In this document: one piece after another, positions 19,766-28,329 of the stretch
Layout of the letters: the number at the start of each line of letters is the position of its first letter
Position numbering within the stretch: position 1 is the first letter of the stretch
NCBI RefSeq assembly: GCF_024652905.1
Contig: NZ_CP102428.1
Coordinates: forward strand, 3,890,001-3,954,000
From: Pseudomonas oryzihabitans
Lineage (GTDB): Bacteria > Pseudomonadota > Gammaproteobacteria > Pseudomonadales > Pseudomonadaceae
DNA: 64,000 nt
Direction of reading: 5' to 3'
The notes under the pieces: generated by a model
Told to the model about the DNA's origin: nothing
Seen by the model: only the letters and a program-made list of their open reading frames with translations
The model's database searches: none
Program-made: the position numbers and the translations under genes

Positions 19766-20491
19766 ATGATCAACAAAGAAGGCCACACGCAGCACATCTC
19801 CCAGCAATACAACGTCGAACTGGAAGAGGTCCGCAGTCACCTGCTGGCCATGGGCGGTCTGGTGGAAAAGCAGGTCAGCGACGCCGTGCGCGCGGTGATC
19901 GATGCCGATGCCGGCCTGGCGCGCCAGGTACGCACCATCGATGACCAGATCGACATCATGGAACGCGGCATCGACGAGGAATGCCTGCGCATCCTCGCCC
20001 GTCGTCAGCCGGCGGCCTCCGACCTGCGCCTGATCATCAGCATCTCCAAGTCGGTGATCGACCTGGAGCGCATCGGCGACGAAGCCTCCAAGATCGCCCG
20101 CCGCGCCATCGAGCTGACCGAGGACGGCGAGGCCCCGCGCGGCTACGTCGAGGTCCGCCACATCGGCGAGCAGGTGCGCAAGATGGTCCATCAGGCGCTG
20201 GACGCCTTCGCCCGCTTCGACGCCGAGCTGGCCCTCTCGGTGGCCCAGTACGACAAGCTGATCGACCGTGAATACAAGTCCGCGCTGCGCGAACTGGCTA
20301 CCTACATGATGGAAGATCCGCGCTCCATCTCGCGGGTGCTGAGCATCATCTGGGTACTGCGCTCTCTGGAGCGGGTCGGTGACCACGCCCGCAACATCGC
20401 CGAGCTGGTGATCTACCTGGTCCAGGGCACCGACGTACGGCACATGGGCCTCAAGCGCATGGCCGAAGAGGTCAATCGGTCGCGCGAATGA
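19766..20491 (+). CDS. phoU: PhoU, phosphate signalling regulator
   Basis: A 241-aa cytoplasmic all-helical protein with two PhoU repeats carrying the metal-binding acidic motifs, seen here as ERIGDEASKIAR (first repeat) and ERVGDHARNIAELV (second repeat, near residue 205). It links the Pst transporter to the PhoR kinase and keeps the regulon off when phosphate is plentiful. It lies 58 nt after pstB and probably shares its transcript. The phoB/phoR genes themselves are not in this window. Confidence 0.94.
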   Translation: MINKEGHTQHISQQYNVELEEVRSHLLAMGGLVEKQVSDAVRAVIDADAGLARQVRTIDDQIDIMERGIDEECLRILARRQPAASDLRLIISISKSVIDLERIGDEASKIARRAIELTEDGEAPRGYVEVRHIGEQVRKMVHQALDAFARFDAELALSVAQYDKLIDREYKSALRELATYMMEDPRSISRVLSIIWVLRSLERVGDHARNIAELVIYLVQGTDVRHMGLKRMAEEVNRSRE

Positions 20492-20563
20492 TCCGCCCGG
20501 TCACTCCCCGGGTGGCGCTGCGGAGCCGCCTGCTATGCTGGAAGACTTGGCATGGAGTGACCG

Positions 20564-21484
20564 ATGAGCAAGTTGAACGTACTGGTGGTGGATGATGCGC
20601 CCTTCATTCGCGATCTGATCAAGAAGGGTCTGCGCAATCTGTTTCCCGGGCTCGTGGTGGACGAGGCGGCCGATGGTCGCCGCGCCCAGACGATGCTCGG
20701 CAAGCAGCGTTTCGACCTCATCCTCTGCGACTGGGAAATGCCCGGCATGACCGGTCTGGAGTTGCTGTCCTGGTTTCGTGCCCAGCCGGACCACCAGGGC
20801 GTGCCCTTCATCATGGTCACCAGCCGCGGCGACAAGGAAAACGTCGTCCAGGCCATCCAGGCCGGCGTGTCCGACTACATGGGCAAGCCCTTCTCCAACG
20901 AGCAACTGGCGGCCAAGGTCAAGAAGGCCCTGCAGCGCACCGGCAAGCTCGCCGAGTTGCAGGCCGGCGCCCAGCCGCGTCCGGCCACCGGCTTCGCCAA
21001 TGACTCCCTCGGCGCCCTGACCGCCGGCCGCAGCGATGTGGTCCAGCCCGCCGCCGCACCGGTCGCGGCGCCAGTCGCTTCCTCCAGTGCCGCTCTGCTC
21101 ACCGGCGCCGCGCCGCCGGCACCTGCCCGCGGCAAGGCGGCCGCCAATTTCGGCCAGGGCCAGCTGCGCCTGCCCAACGCCAGCATGGCCTGCCTGATCA
21201 AGGCCATCAGCCTCAAGGAGGCCCTGCTGGTGGTCCGCCGCGGCGATCCGCTGCCGCAGATCCTGGAAACCGCCGTGCTCGACCTGGAGCAGGGCGAAGA
21301 CGGCAACGACGTGGCGCGCCTCAACGGCTATCTGCATTCCCTCGCCGCGCTGGAAGCGACGCCGGCCAGCGAGTGGGTGCAGGTCAACTTCCGCTTCATC
21401 GACCGGGACCCGGCCAAGCTCGACTACCTGTCGCGGCTGATCGCCAAGGGCACCGCCCAGCGGCACTACGTGCCGGGCGCCTGA
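20564..21484 (+). CDS. Response regulator with N-terminal receiver and unidentified C-terminal domain
   Basis: A 306-aa protein. Residues 1-125 are a CheY-like receiver with acidic pocket VVDDAP (Asp10, Asp11), phospho-acceptor Asp56 in LILCDWEMPGMTG, switch Thr/Ser in MVTSRG and Lys108 in YMGKPFS. A Pro/Ala-rich linker (~135-195) leads to a ~100-residue C-terminal domain that I do not recognise; it has no helix-turn-helix or GGDEF. GGAG precedes the ATG. It sits between phoU and an M23 peptidase, an order I recall in P. aeruginosa. It is not PhoB, which would have a winged-helix domain. Confidence 0.85.
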   Translation: MSKLNVLVVDDAPFIRDLIKKGLRNLFPGLVVDEAADGRRAQTMLGKQRFDLILCDWEMPGMTGLELLSWFRAQPDHQGVPFIMVTSRGDKENVVQAIQAGVSDYMGKPFSNEQLAAKVKKALQRTGKLAELQAGAQPRPATGFANDSLGALTAGRSDVVQPAAAPVAAPVASSSAALLTGAAPPAPARGKAAANFGQGQLRLPNASMACLIKAISLKEALLVVRRGDPLPQILETAVLDLEQGEDGNDVARLNGYLHSLAALEATPASEWVQVNFRFIDRDPAKLDYLSRLIAKGTAQRHYVPGA

Positions 21485-21497
21485 AGAGGGCGACGCC

Positions 21498-22460
21498 ATG
21501 AGGGGGCTGGCACGGAGACTGCTTCGCGCTCAGGTATCGCGGATTTCTGACGCCCTGCCCATGCCCCTTGCCCGTCACCTGCTGCTGCTGTCGTTGACCC
21601 TTGCGGGTCCCGCCCTGGCGGCGCCCATCTACAAGTACGTCGATGCCAATGGCGTGGTCACCTACACCGACAAGGCGCAGAAGGGCGCCAAGGTGATGAC
21701 CTTCAGCGACGACCCCATCGAGCGGCTGGACCAGCGGGTCAAGTTGCAGCCGCGGCACTATGCCGGCGGCACGGTGCTGGAGGTGCGCAACGACAGCTTT
21801 CTGCCGGTGACCGTCACCCTGCGCCTGTCGGCGCTGCAGAATGTCAGCGGGGTGGGCGAGGCGCCGATCCGCAAGGTCCTGCCGGCGCGCAGCCTGACCC
21901 GCCTGGCGACCCTGATCGCGCCGGATCCCAGTCGTCCGCAGCGCTACACCCCCCAGCTCACCACCCTGATGGGCAGTGTCACCCCAGTCTTCGCCTCCGG
22001 TTTCGCCTATCCGCTGCCCTGGCTGGGCGGGCCCTTCAACGTCAGCCAGGGCGCCGGCGGTGGTTTCAGCCACAACACGCCCAAGAGTCGCTATGCGGTG
22101 GACATCGCCATGCCCGAGGGCACGCCCATCGTGGTCTCGCGCGCCGGCCAGGTGGTGGAGGTGGAGAACGCCCAGGACGGTCGCGGCAACCACCCCTCCG
22201 GCAACTTCGTGCGCATCCTCCACGACGACGGCACCATGAGCGTCTACCTGCACTTGCAGCGCGGTTCGATCAAGGTCACCGAGGGTCAGTGGGTACGCAC
22301 CGGCCAGGCCCTGGCCGCTTCAGGCAACACCGGGCGCAGCACCGGGCCGCACCTGCACTTCGTGGTCCAGCGCAACACCGGCGAGGCGGTCGAATCCATT
22401 CCCTTCCGCTTCGCCCAGGCGGTGGACAGCTTGCCCAACTTCGCCGTCGGCGGACCTTAA
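21498..22460 (+). CDS. Secreted M23 family metallopeptidase (LytM/DUF4124 architecture)
   Basis: A 320-aa exported protein. After a hydrophobic export segment (~24-42, ending ALA), a DUF4124-like start (APIYKYVDANGVVTYTDKAQ) precedes a linker and the C-terminal M23 domain. The zinc ligands are His192 and Asp202 (HNTPKSRYAVD) and His285/His287 in GPHLHF, so catalysis is expected, with peptidoglycan the likely substrate. The ATG at 21498 has GAAGAGGG upstream; an inner ATG at 21561 gives a more normal signal peptide but lacks a good RBS. It is 13 nt after the response regulator, so it is likely cotranscribed. A paralogue lies at 23827. Confidence 0.85.
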   Translation: MRGLARRLLRAQVSRISDALPMPLARHLLLLSLTLAGPALAAPIYKYVDANGVVTYTDKAQKGAKVMTFSDDPIERLDQRVKLQPRHYAGGTVLEVRNDSFLPVTVTLRLSALQNVSGVGEAPIRKVLPARSLTRLATLIAPDPSRPQRYTPQLTTLMGSVTPVFASGFAYPLPWLGGPFNVSQGAGGGFSHNTPKSRYAVDIAMPEGTPIVVSRAGQVVEVENAQDGRGNHPSGNFVRILHDDGTMSVYLHLQRGSIKVTEGQWVRTGQALAASGNTGRSTGPHLHFVVQRNTGEAVESIPFRFAQAVDSLPNFAVGGP

Positions 22461-22660
22461 GAGCCTGTTCAAAGGCTGCTGCGCGTCGGTCGAACGGCGT
22501 TGAAAAGCCCCTGGAAGGCCAGCCCCGCCTGGGCGGCCCCGTCGCCATGCTCATTTACCATCGGTAAACCCGAGCGCGGGTCCGATCCGCTTCCTCAGGC
22601 CTCTTCGTGGGTCGCCTAGGCGTTGTTTGGCTCTGGCTCGCGAGCCTTTGAGCAGGCTCT
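22460..22660. repeat. Long palindromic repeat, family 1 copy 2 (201 bp)
   Basis: The terminal inverted repeats AGAGCCTGTTCAAAGGCT and AGCCTTTGAGCAGGCTCT differ at one position when one is reverse-complemented. The core keeps GCTCATTTACC..GGTAAA and CGCTTCCTC, as in the other copies. It is longer than copies 1 and 3 because of extra GC-rich sequence on both sides of the core. The left end begins at the last base of the first M23 stop codon, and the right end stops 15 nt before the stop of the minus-strand AraC gene. Confidence 0.82.
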
Positions 22661-22675
22661 TACCCTCGTCCAGTT

Positions 22676-23476
22676 TCAGCCCTGGGCGTCGAGGTACTCG
22701 CTCGGCGACACTCCCAGCACCCGGCGAAACATCCGGGTAAAGGCCGAGGGCGAGGCGTAGCCGAGATCCAGGGCCACCCGGGTCACCGGCTCGCCGGCGG
22801 CCAGCCGCGGCAGGGCCAGCATCAGCCGGGTGTGCTGGCGCCAGGTGGAAAAGCTGGTGCCGGTTTCCTTGAGGAACAGTCGGGCCAGGCTGCGCGAGCA
22901 GAGGTGCAACTGCTGCGCCCAGGTCGCCAGGGCCGTATCGTTGGCCGGATCGGCGTGCAGCGTGGTCTGGATGGTCTGCAGCCGGCGATCGGCCAGCGCC
23001 GGCAGGTGCAGGGCCGTCTCTTCGAGAAACACCAGTTCCGCCAGCATCAGCGCCCGCACATGGCTGCCCAGCTCGGCCTCGCCATAGGAGGTACCGCCGC
23101 GTCGCAGGCAACGCAGCAATTCGCGCAGCAGCGGCGAGATGAGCACCATGCGGGTGGCCGCCTCGGGGCAGGGCAGGCCGCTCGGCAATTCGATGATCAC
23201 CACCTGCAGGGTGGCCTCGCCGTTGGCCCGCGCCTGGTGCTCGACGCGGGGCGGAATCCAGATCGCCTGCTTGGGCGGAACGTACCAGACCCCTTCGTGG
23301 GTGGTGACCTCCAGCACGCCGTTGACCGTGTACATCAGGTGCGCCTGATCGTGCACATGCGGCGGCCACGCCTGGCCGTGGGCGAAGGTGCCAAGCTGGG
23401 ATACCAGCGGCCCGGCGGGCGGGATAGGCGCATCCGCAGCCACGCTTCGCGTCGGGTCGATTGTCTGTTCCTGCAT
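22676..23476 (-). CDS. AraC family transcriptional regulator with cupin sensor domain
   Basis: A 266-aa DNA-binding regulator. The N-terminal cupin has PPHVHDQAHLMYTVNGVLEV and IWIPPRVEHQ (~35-90). The C-terminal AraC double HTH has LHLCSRSLARLFLKETGTSFSTWRQH and ALDLGYASPSAFTRMFRRVLGVSP. This matches the AraC-type regulators often placed beside transporters or peptidase genes. I chose the ATG at 23476; a 97-residue upstream extension in the open frame looks non-coding. It is flanked by two plus-strand M23 paralogues, and its 350-nt upstream gap holds two strong hairpins. Confidence 0.85.
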   Translation of the reverse strand: MQEQTIDPTRSVAADAPIPPAGPLVSQLGTFAHGQAWPPHVHDQAHLMYTVNGVLEVTTHEGVWYVPPKQAIWIPPRVEHQARANGEATLQVVIIELPSGLPCPEAATRMVLISPLLRELLRCLRRGGTSYGEAELGSHVRALMLAELVFLEETALHLPALADRRLQTIQTTLHADPANDTALATWAQQLHLCSRSLARLFLKETGTSFSTWRQHTRLMLALPRLAAGEPVTRVALDLGYASPSAFTRMFRRVLGVSPSEYLDAQG

Positions 23477-23682
23477 AGCGGCTGTCCGTTTCGGTTGGGC
23501 AGGGTCAAGGTGCCAGGACCTAACCTGCAGCACTATGGCCGGAGCATTGGGCGCGCCCAAGGGGCGATCCCCCTGCACGCCGAAAACCTGCCTCTTGCGG
23601 GAGTGTCGCACAGAACACCCGCCGCTTGGCTGACCTGCCTGAACCATCAGGCCTGTATTTGAACTACCGTCCGATCGGTGGC

Positions 23683-23717
23683 AGCGTGGCACAGGGATTT
23701 GAGTGCCACGCTTTTTT
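23683..23717 (+). terminator. Rho-independent terminator without an upstream gene
   Basis: AGCGTGGCA and TGCCACGCT form a perfect 9-bp stem with a 12-nt loop, directly followed by six T (23712-23717). The T run is on the right, so it acts on plus-strand transcripts. The only plus gene upstream ends at 22460, beyond a repeat and the opposing AraC gene. Confidence 0.75.
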
Positions 23718-23746
23718 ATTCGCGACGATGCTTTGCCAGCGGCTTC

Positions 23747-23789
23747 ACAAAGCCGCGGTTTGACCATCGCCCGCCTCGCGCGGCTTTGT
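23747..23789. other. Perfect 11-bp inverted repeat upstream of second M23 gene
   Basis: ACAAAGCCGCG (23747-23757) and CGCGGCTTTGT (23779-23789) are exact reverse complements around a 21-nt loop. It ends 37 nt before the M23 ATG, so in RNA it would form a strong leader hairpin. In DNA it could be an operator; no regulator family is implied by the sequence. Confidence 0.6.
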
Positions 23790-23826
23790 TAGGTTCTGTC
23801 CTTGCCCATCATGGTGGCCCTATGCC

Positions 23827-24714
23827 ATGGACCGACGCCTGACCGCCCTGATCACCTGCCTGACCCTCGCCCTGGCCGTACCTGCCGTTGCGCCGGCTGC
23901 CGAAAAGGCGACCCTGACCAAGACCTCCGCCAAGAGCCCGGCCCGCAAGGGGCAGGTCAAGCTCAAGGTCCGCAACGGCAGCGAAGGTCGCATCTTCGAA
24001 GTCCGCAACGATTTCGACGTGCCCGTGCGTGTCGAACTGCGCCTGCAACGCACCGTCAACGTGGCCGGTGCCGAGCGCCCGATCCGCCAGGTCATCGAGC
24101 CGCGCTCCACGGTGCAGCTAGCGGTGATCCGCAAGCGCCAGCAGGGCTTTCCCATGCACTTCGACCAGGCCTTCAGCTATAGTCCGCAGCTGCCGGTCGG
24201 CACCCTGCCGTCGCTGGCGACGAATGTCGCGAGTGGTGCCGACAACGGCATCGGCTATGGTTACGCCTGGCCCTGGCGGCAAGGGGTCTACTACGTGACC
24301 CAGGGCGCCGGGGGCGATTTCAGCCACAACACGCCCAAGGGGCGCTATGCGGTGGACATCGCCATGCCCGAAGGTACGCCGATCAGCGCCGCTCGCGCCG
24401 GCACGGTGATCGACGTCGAAAACGGCCAGTTCGGCCATGGTCCCAACCCCTCCGGCAACTTCGTGCGCATCGCCCACGAGGACGGCAGCCAGAGCGCCTA
24501 CCTGCACCTGCGCCGAGGTTCGGTCAAGGTGCGACCCGGGGAGCGGGTGGAGATCGGCACGCCCCTGGCGGAGTCGGGCAACACCGGTCGCAGCACCGGT
24601 CCCCATCTGCATTTCGTCGTCCAGGCCCACACGGGCGGTGAAATGGTCTCCATTCCCTTCCGTTTCGTGCGGCCGCTGGCGGCCCTGCCCAACATGGCGC
24701 TGGGCGACCGCTGA
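23827..24714 (+). CDS. Secreted M23 family metallopeptidase, paralogue
   Basis: A 295-aa exported protein. The signal peptide MDRRLTALITCLTLALAVPAVAPAA is cleaved near residue 25. A basic segment, a beta-rich region (FEVRNDFDVPVRVELRLQRT) and the C-terminal M23 domain follow. Zinc ligands are His167 and Asp177 (HNTPKGRYAVD) and His260/His262 in GPHLHF. From the beta-rich region on it closely parallels the 21498 protein, but the DUF4124-like start is replaced by a Lys-rich stretch. An overlapping ATG at 23822 is out of frame. It is likely active on peptidoglycan. Confidence 0.87.
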   Translation: MDRRLTALITCLTLALAVPAVAPAAEKATLTKTSAKSPARKGQVKLKVRNGSEGRIFEVRNDFDVPVRVELRLQRTVNVAGAERPIRQVIEPRSTVQLAVIRKRQQGFPMHFDQAFSYSPQLPVGTLPSLATNVASGADNGIGYGYAWPWRQGVYYVTQGAGGDFSHNTPKGRYAVDIAMPEGTPISAARAGTVIDVENGQFGHGPNPSGNFVRIAHEDGSQSAYLHLRRGSVKVRPGERVEIGTPLAESGNTGRSTGPHLHFVVQAHTGGEMVSIPFRFVRPLAALPNMALGDR

Positions 24715-24903
24715 GTCCGCGCTTCCGGGCGTTCCAGACAGGCTGACGCCACCGGGCCCATCCAGGGCCCAGGCACCCTGTCGCCTGTAGAAATCCCTTG
24801 GCAGGACCAGGCTTGGTGGCGTTATGCTATCACCACGTTATTTCCTCCAGGGCGCGGGCTCTACCGCGGCCTTTCCTTCCTTCAGGCTCTGGATGCCGCC
24901 CTT

Positions 24904-26805
24904 ATGAAAGGATTCCTGGCCGCCCTGTGCGCCGGTGGGCGCAATCGGGCTTTGCACCTGCTGGTCCTGTTGCTGATCGCCCTCGACGGTCAGGCGCAGG
25001 TGCTGCGCCTCGACGATCCGGCGCGCAGTTACGATCCCCGACCGGCACTGGAGATTCTCAAGGCGCCCGCCAGTCTGACCTTTGCCGAGGCAGCCGCGCG
25101 CCCAAGCGGTGGCGAGGACGGCTGGCATGCGCCCGATGAACTGGAAATGCTGCTCCATGACGGCCGCCAGGGCCTCTGGCTGCGCTTTGCCATCCAGAGT
25201 CGCGACGACCAGGCCTGGTGGCTGATTCCGACCTGGCCGGTGCTGGATCGCCTGGACCTGCGCACCCGCGGAGCCGATGGTCGCTGGAGCCCGCTGCAGC
25301 GCAGCGGCCTGGCGCTGCCGGCGACGCAACGGGCGCTGCCCGGGCGCCAGCTGATGTTCGCCCTGGCGCCGACCGCCGGCGCCGTGGAGGAGGTCTACCT
25401 GCGGCTGGATTCGCGGGAGACCTTTATCCTGCCGCTGCGCCTGGTCACCCCGGCCACCTATCTGCGCGAGGCCCAGCAGGATGCCTGGCTGGTCGGCAGC
25501 TTCTTTGGCTGCCTGATCACCATCCTGCTGCTGACCCTCACGCTGTGGGGTTTCGGCCGCCGCTCGGGTTTTGGCTGGTATGCCCTCTATCTGCTCAGCG
25601 TCATCGGCTATCAGGCGGTCACCAGCGGCTATGGCGCCTGGCAACTCTGGCCGGAGAGCCCGGCCTTCGCCCTGCGTGCGCACCTGGCCTTCGCCGCCCT
25701 GTGCTTTCTGAGTGGCGGGTTGTTCGTGCGCTATCTGCTCAGTCTCTATCACGGCGGCCGCTGGATCGACTTTGGCAATCGTCTGCTGATCGGCTACTGG
25801 AATGTGGCGCTGGTCGTCACGCTGATCTGGCCGCACCTGCTGAGCTTCCAGGAAATGCTCGGCATGATGGCGCTGAGTTGCCTGGGCCTGCTGGGCACCA
25901 CCACCTACCTGGCGCTGCGCGGCAGCCGCATGGCGTTGTGGTTCAGCGCCGCCTGGGCCCTGCTGTTGCTGGGCAGCGCGATCCAGCTGCTGGCTGTGGC
26001 CGGCTGGCTGGCCGCCGACAGTCCGGCTTTCCATGGGCAGATAGCCGGTTTCACCCTGGGCTTCGTGATGCTGTCGCTGGGGCTCACCGAGGGCCTGAGT
26101 CTGCAGCGGCGGGCGCGAATCGAGGCCCAACGGCAGGCCCTGGAAGCCTCCAACGCCCTGGCCCGCGAGCGCGAAGCCTCCTTTGTCGAGCTGGAATTGC
26201 GGGTGGCGCTGCGCACCGTGGAGTTGCAGCAGGCCAAGGCCAGCCTCGAGCGGCTGAATCGCGAACTCTTGCACCAGAGCCAGACCGATTCCCTGACCGG
26301 GCTCGGCAATCGCCGGCATTTCGAGCGGGTCTTCCAACAGGAGATCCGCCGCGCCATCCGTGCCGAACTGCCGCTGGCGGTGCTGCTGGTGGACCTCGAT
26401 CACTTCAAGGCGGTCAACGACACCCATGGCCACACCCTGGGCGACGAATGCCTGAGGTGCGTGGCCGAGGTGTTGCGCCAGCACGTCCAGCGCGCGGGGG
26501 AGGTGGCGGCGCGCTATGGCGGCGAGGAATTCGTCATCGCCTTGCCCGGCAGCGACCGGGCGGCGGCCGAGCTCCTGGCCGAGCGTATCCGCCAGGAGGT
26601 GGCGGGGCTGGAGTTGCAGACCGAGCAGGGGCGCTTGCGACCGTCGGTCAGCATCGGTGTCGCGGTGAGCGTGCCGAGCAATCTCGAGCACGGCCTGGGC
26701 CTGCTGGAAGACGCCGACCGGGCGCTCTATGCAGCCAAGCGAAATGGGCGAAATCGCGTCTGCCTGAGCGACGGTCTGCCGGAACTGGGCAGCGGACGCG
26801 GCTGA
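24904..26805 (+). CDS. Diguanylate cyclase with 7TM-DISM sensor (GGEEF)
   Basis: A 633-aa inner-membrane enzyme making cyclic di-GMP. An N-terminal signal/anchor (~15-31) precedes a periplasmic 7TMR-DISMED2-like domain (~33-185) and seven hydrophobic segments (~195-400, starting DAWLVGSFFGCLITILLLTLTL). A coiled coil (~405-455) leads to a GGDEF domain (DSLTGLGNRRHFERVF at ~463) with active-site GGEEF at 539-543. The inhibitory-site RxxD is replaced by RAGE, so product inhibition may be weakened. Expected ligand: carbohydrate or related small molecule (family inference). The gene stands alone on the plus strand. Confidence 0.9.
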   Translation: MKGFLAALCAGGRNRALHLLVLLLIALDGQAQVLRLDDPARSYDPRPALEILKAPASLTFAEAAARPSGGEDGWHAPDELEMLLHDGRQGLWLRFAIQSRDDQAWWLIPTWPVLDRLDLRTRGADGRWSPLQRSGLALPATQRALPGRQLMFALAPTAGAVEEVYLRLDSRETFILPLRLVTPATYLREAQQDAWLVGSFFGCLITILLLTLTLWGFGRRSGFGWYALYLLSVIGYQAVTSGYGAWQLWPESPAFALRAHLAFAALCFLSGGLFVRYLLSLYHGGRWIDFGNRLLIGYWNVALVVTLIWPHLLSFQEMLGMMALSCLGLLGTTTYLALRGSRMALWFSAAWALLLLGSAIQLLAVAGWLAADSPAFHGQIAGFTLGFVMLSLGLTEGLSLQRRARIEAQRQALEASNALAREREASFVELELRVALRTVELQQAKASLERLNRELLHQSQTDSLTGLGNRRHFERVFQQEIRRAIRAELPLAVLLVDLDHFKAVNDTHGHTLGDECLRCVAEVLRQHVQRAGEVAARYGGEEFVIALPGSDRAAAELLAERIRQEVAGLELQTEQGRLRPSVSIGVAVSVPSNLEHGLGLLEDADRALYAAKRNGRNRVCLSDGLPELGSGRG

Positions 26806-26817
26806 GGCCGCGTCGCC

Positions 26818-28182
26818 TCAGCGCTCCTCCGGCTGGCGCCGGCGGACGTCCTTGGGATCCAGCTTGATGACCTTGGCCAGGACGATCTTGGGACCCTTCA
26901 TCTTCTTGACGATGATGCGCAGGCCTTCGGCCTCTAGCACCGTCTCCTCTTCGGGAACGCGCTTGAGGCTGTCGTAGATCAGGCCGGCCAGGGTCTCGGC
27001 CTCGACGTGGTCCAGGTCGATGCCCAGCAGGCGCTCGACCTTGAACAGCGGGGTGTCGCCACGCACCAGCAACTTGCCCGGCTGATAGGCGACCACGCCG
27101 CGTTCGGTCTTGCGGTGTTCGTCCTGGATGTCGCCCACCAGCACCTCGAGCACATCCTCCATGGTCAGGAAGCCGATGACCTTGTGGTCGGCTTCCTCCA
27201 CCAGCACGAAGTGCGCGCCGCCGCGACGGAACTGCTCCAGCAGGTCGGACAGCGGCATGTGCTTGGTCACCCGCTCCAGCGGATGCACCAGGTCGTCGAG
27301 GTCGAAGGAGGCGGCTTCGCTGTCCAGGCCGGCGATGGCCAGGAGCAGGTCCTTGATGTGCAGCACCCCGGTAAAGGTCTGGCTATCTTCGTCATAGACC
27401 GGGTAGCGACTGTACTTGGAGCGGCGGATCTGGGTGAGGATCTCCTCCAGGCTGGCCTTGCTGTCCAGGTAGATGAGGTCTTCGCGGGAATTGGCCCAGT
27501 CCACCACCTCCAGCTCGCCCAGCTCCACGGCCGAGGCCAGCACCCGGGCGTCCGGGTCGGTGGCGCGGTTGGAGTGCAGGATCAGCTTGAGTTCGTCGCG
27601 GCTGTAGTGGTGTTCGTGGTGCGCGCCCGGCTCGCCCTGGCCGGCGATGCGCAGGATGCCATTGGCACTGGCGTTGAGCAGCCAGATGGCCGGGTACATC
27701 AGCCAGTAGAAGAGGTACAGCGGCACCGCCGTCCACAGCGACAGCAGATCGGGCTTGCGGATCGCCCAGGACTTGGGCGCCAACTCGCCGACCACGATGT
27801 GCAGGTAGGAGATGATGAAGAAGGCCGAGAAGAAGGCGACGCCGTGGATCACCTCGGGGCTGCGGACGCCGGCGGCGCCGAGCAGGGGTTCGAGCAATTC
27901 GGCGAAGGCCGGCTCGCCGACCCAGCCCAGGCCAAGGGAGGCCAGGGTGATGCCGAGCTGGCAGGCGGAAAGGTAGGCGTCGAGCTGGTTATGCACCTTC
28001 TTGAGGATGCGCCCGCGCCAGCCGTGCTTCTTGGCGATGGCCTCCACACGGGTGGCGCGCAGCTTGACCATGGCGAACTCGGCGGCGACGAAGAAGCCGT
28101 TGAGCAGCACGAGGAAGAAGGCGAAGAACACGAGGCCGAGATCGGCGAACAACGTCGAGGCGAGACTGGTGGAAGGGTCCAT
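26818..28182 (-). CDS. CNNM/CorC-type membrane protein (DUF21-CBS-CorC_HlyC)
   Basis: A 454-aa inner-membrane protein. The N-terminal DUF21/CNNM domain has about four hydrophobic segments (LGLVFFAFFLVLLNGFFVAAEFAMVKLR at the start). A CBS pair (~215-345) includes IYLDSKASLEEILTQIRRSKYSRYPV and DLLEQFRRGGAHFVLVEEADHKVIGFLTMEDV. The C-terminal CorC_HlyC domain follows (LLVRGDTPLFKVERLLGID). Such proteins are linked to Mg2+/Co2+ efflux or tolerance; the older label is haemolysin-like. It converges on the diguanylate cyclase with only 12 nt between. Confidence 0.9.
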   Translation of the reverse strand: MDPSTSLASTLFADLGLVFFAFFLVLLNGFFVAAEFAMVKLRATRVEAIAKKHGWRGRILKKVHNQLDAYLSACQLGITLASLGLGWVGEPAFAELLEPLLGAAGVRSPEVIHGVAFFSAFFIISYLHIVVGELAPKSWAIRKPDLLSLWTAVPLYLFYWLMYPAIWLLNASANGILRIAGQGEPGAHHEHHYSRDELKLILHSNRATDPDARVLASAVELGELEVVDWANSREDLIYLDSKASLEEILTQIRRSKYSRYPVYDEDSQTFTGVLHIKDLLLAIAGLDSEAASFDLDDLVHPLERVTKHMPLSDLLEQFRRGGAHFVLVEEADHKVIGFLTMEDVLEVLVGDIQDEHRKTERGVVAYQPGKLLVRGDTPLFKVERLLGIDLDHVEAETLAGLIYDSLKRVPEEETVLEAEGLRIIVKKMKGPKIVLAKVIKLDPKDVRRRQPEER

Positions 28183-28329
28183 TAGGGCCGGGAGCTGGAA
28201 AAAGGTCGGCTAAGCATGGGGGCGGGGCAGGGCAGTTGCAAGATGTTACGCCTGCCGAGGGGACGGGGGCGTGCTGCGGGCTGACGGACAGCGGCTCTGG
28301 CACTGACCTTTGCCGGCGGGACCTTTTAT

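Larger units (their letters stand above)
23477..23826. other. Intergenic region between AraC and second M23 gene, with hairpins
   Basis: A 350-nt gap between divergent genes with no credible protein frame. It contains a plus-strand terminator-type hairpin (23683-23717) and a second perfect stem with a 21-nt loop (23747-23789). No plus-strand gene lies between 22461 and the terminator, so a small RNA or an attenuated long leader is possible. I could not identify a convincing -10/-35 pair. Confidence 0.5.
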
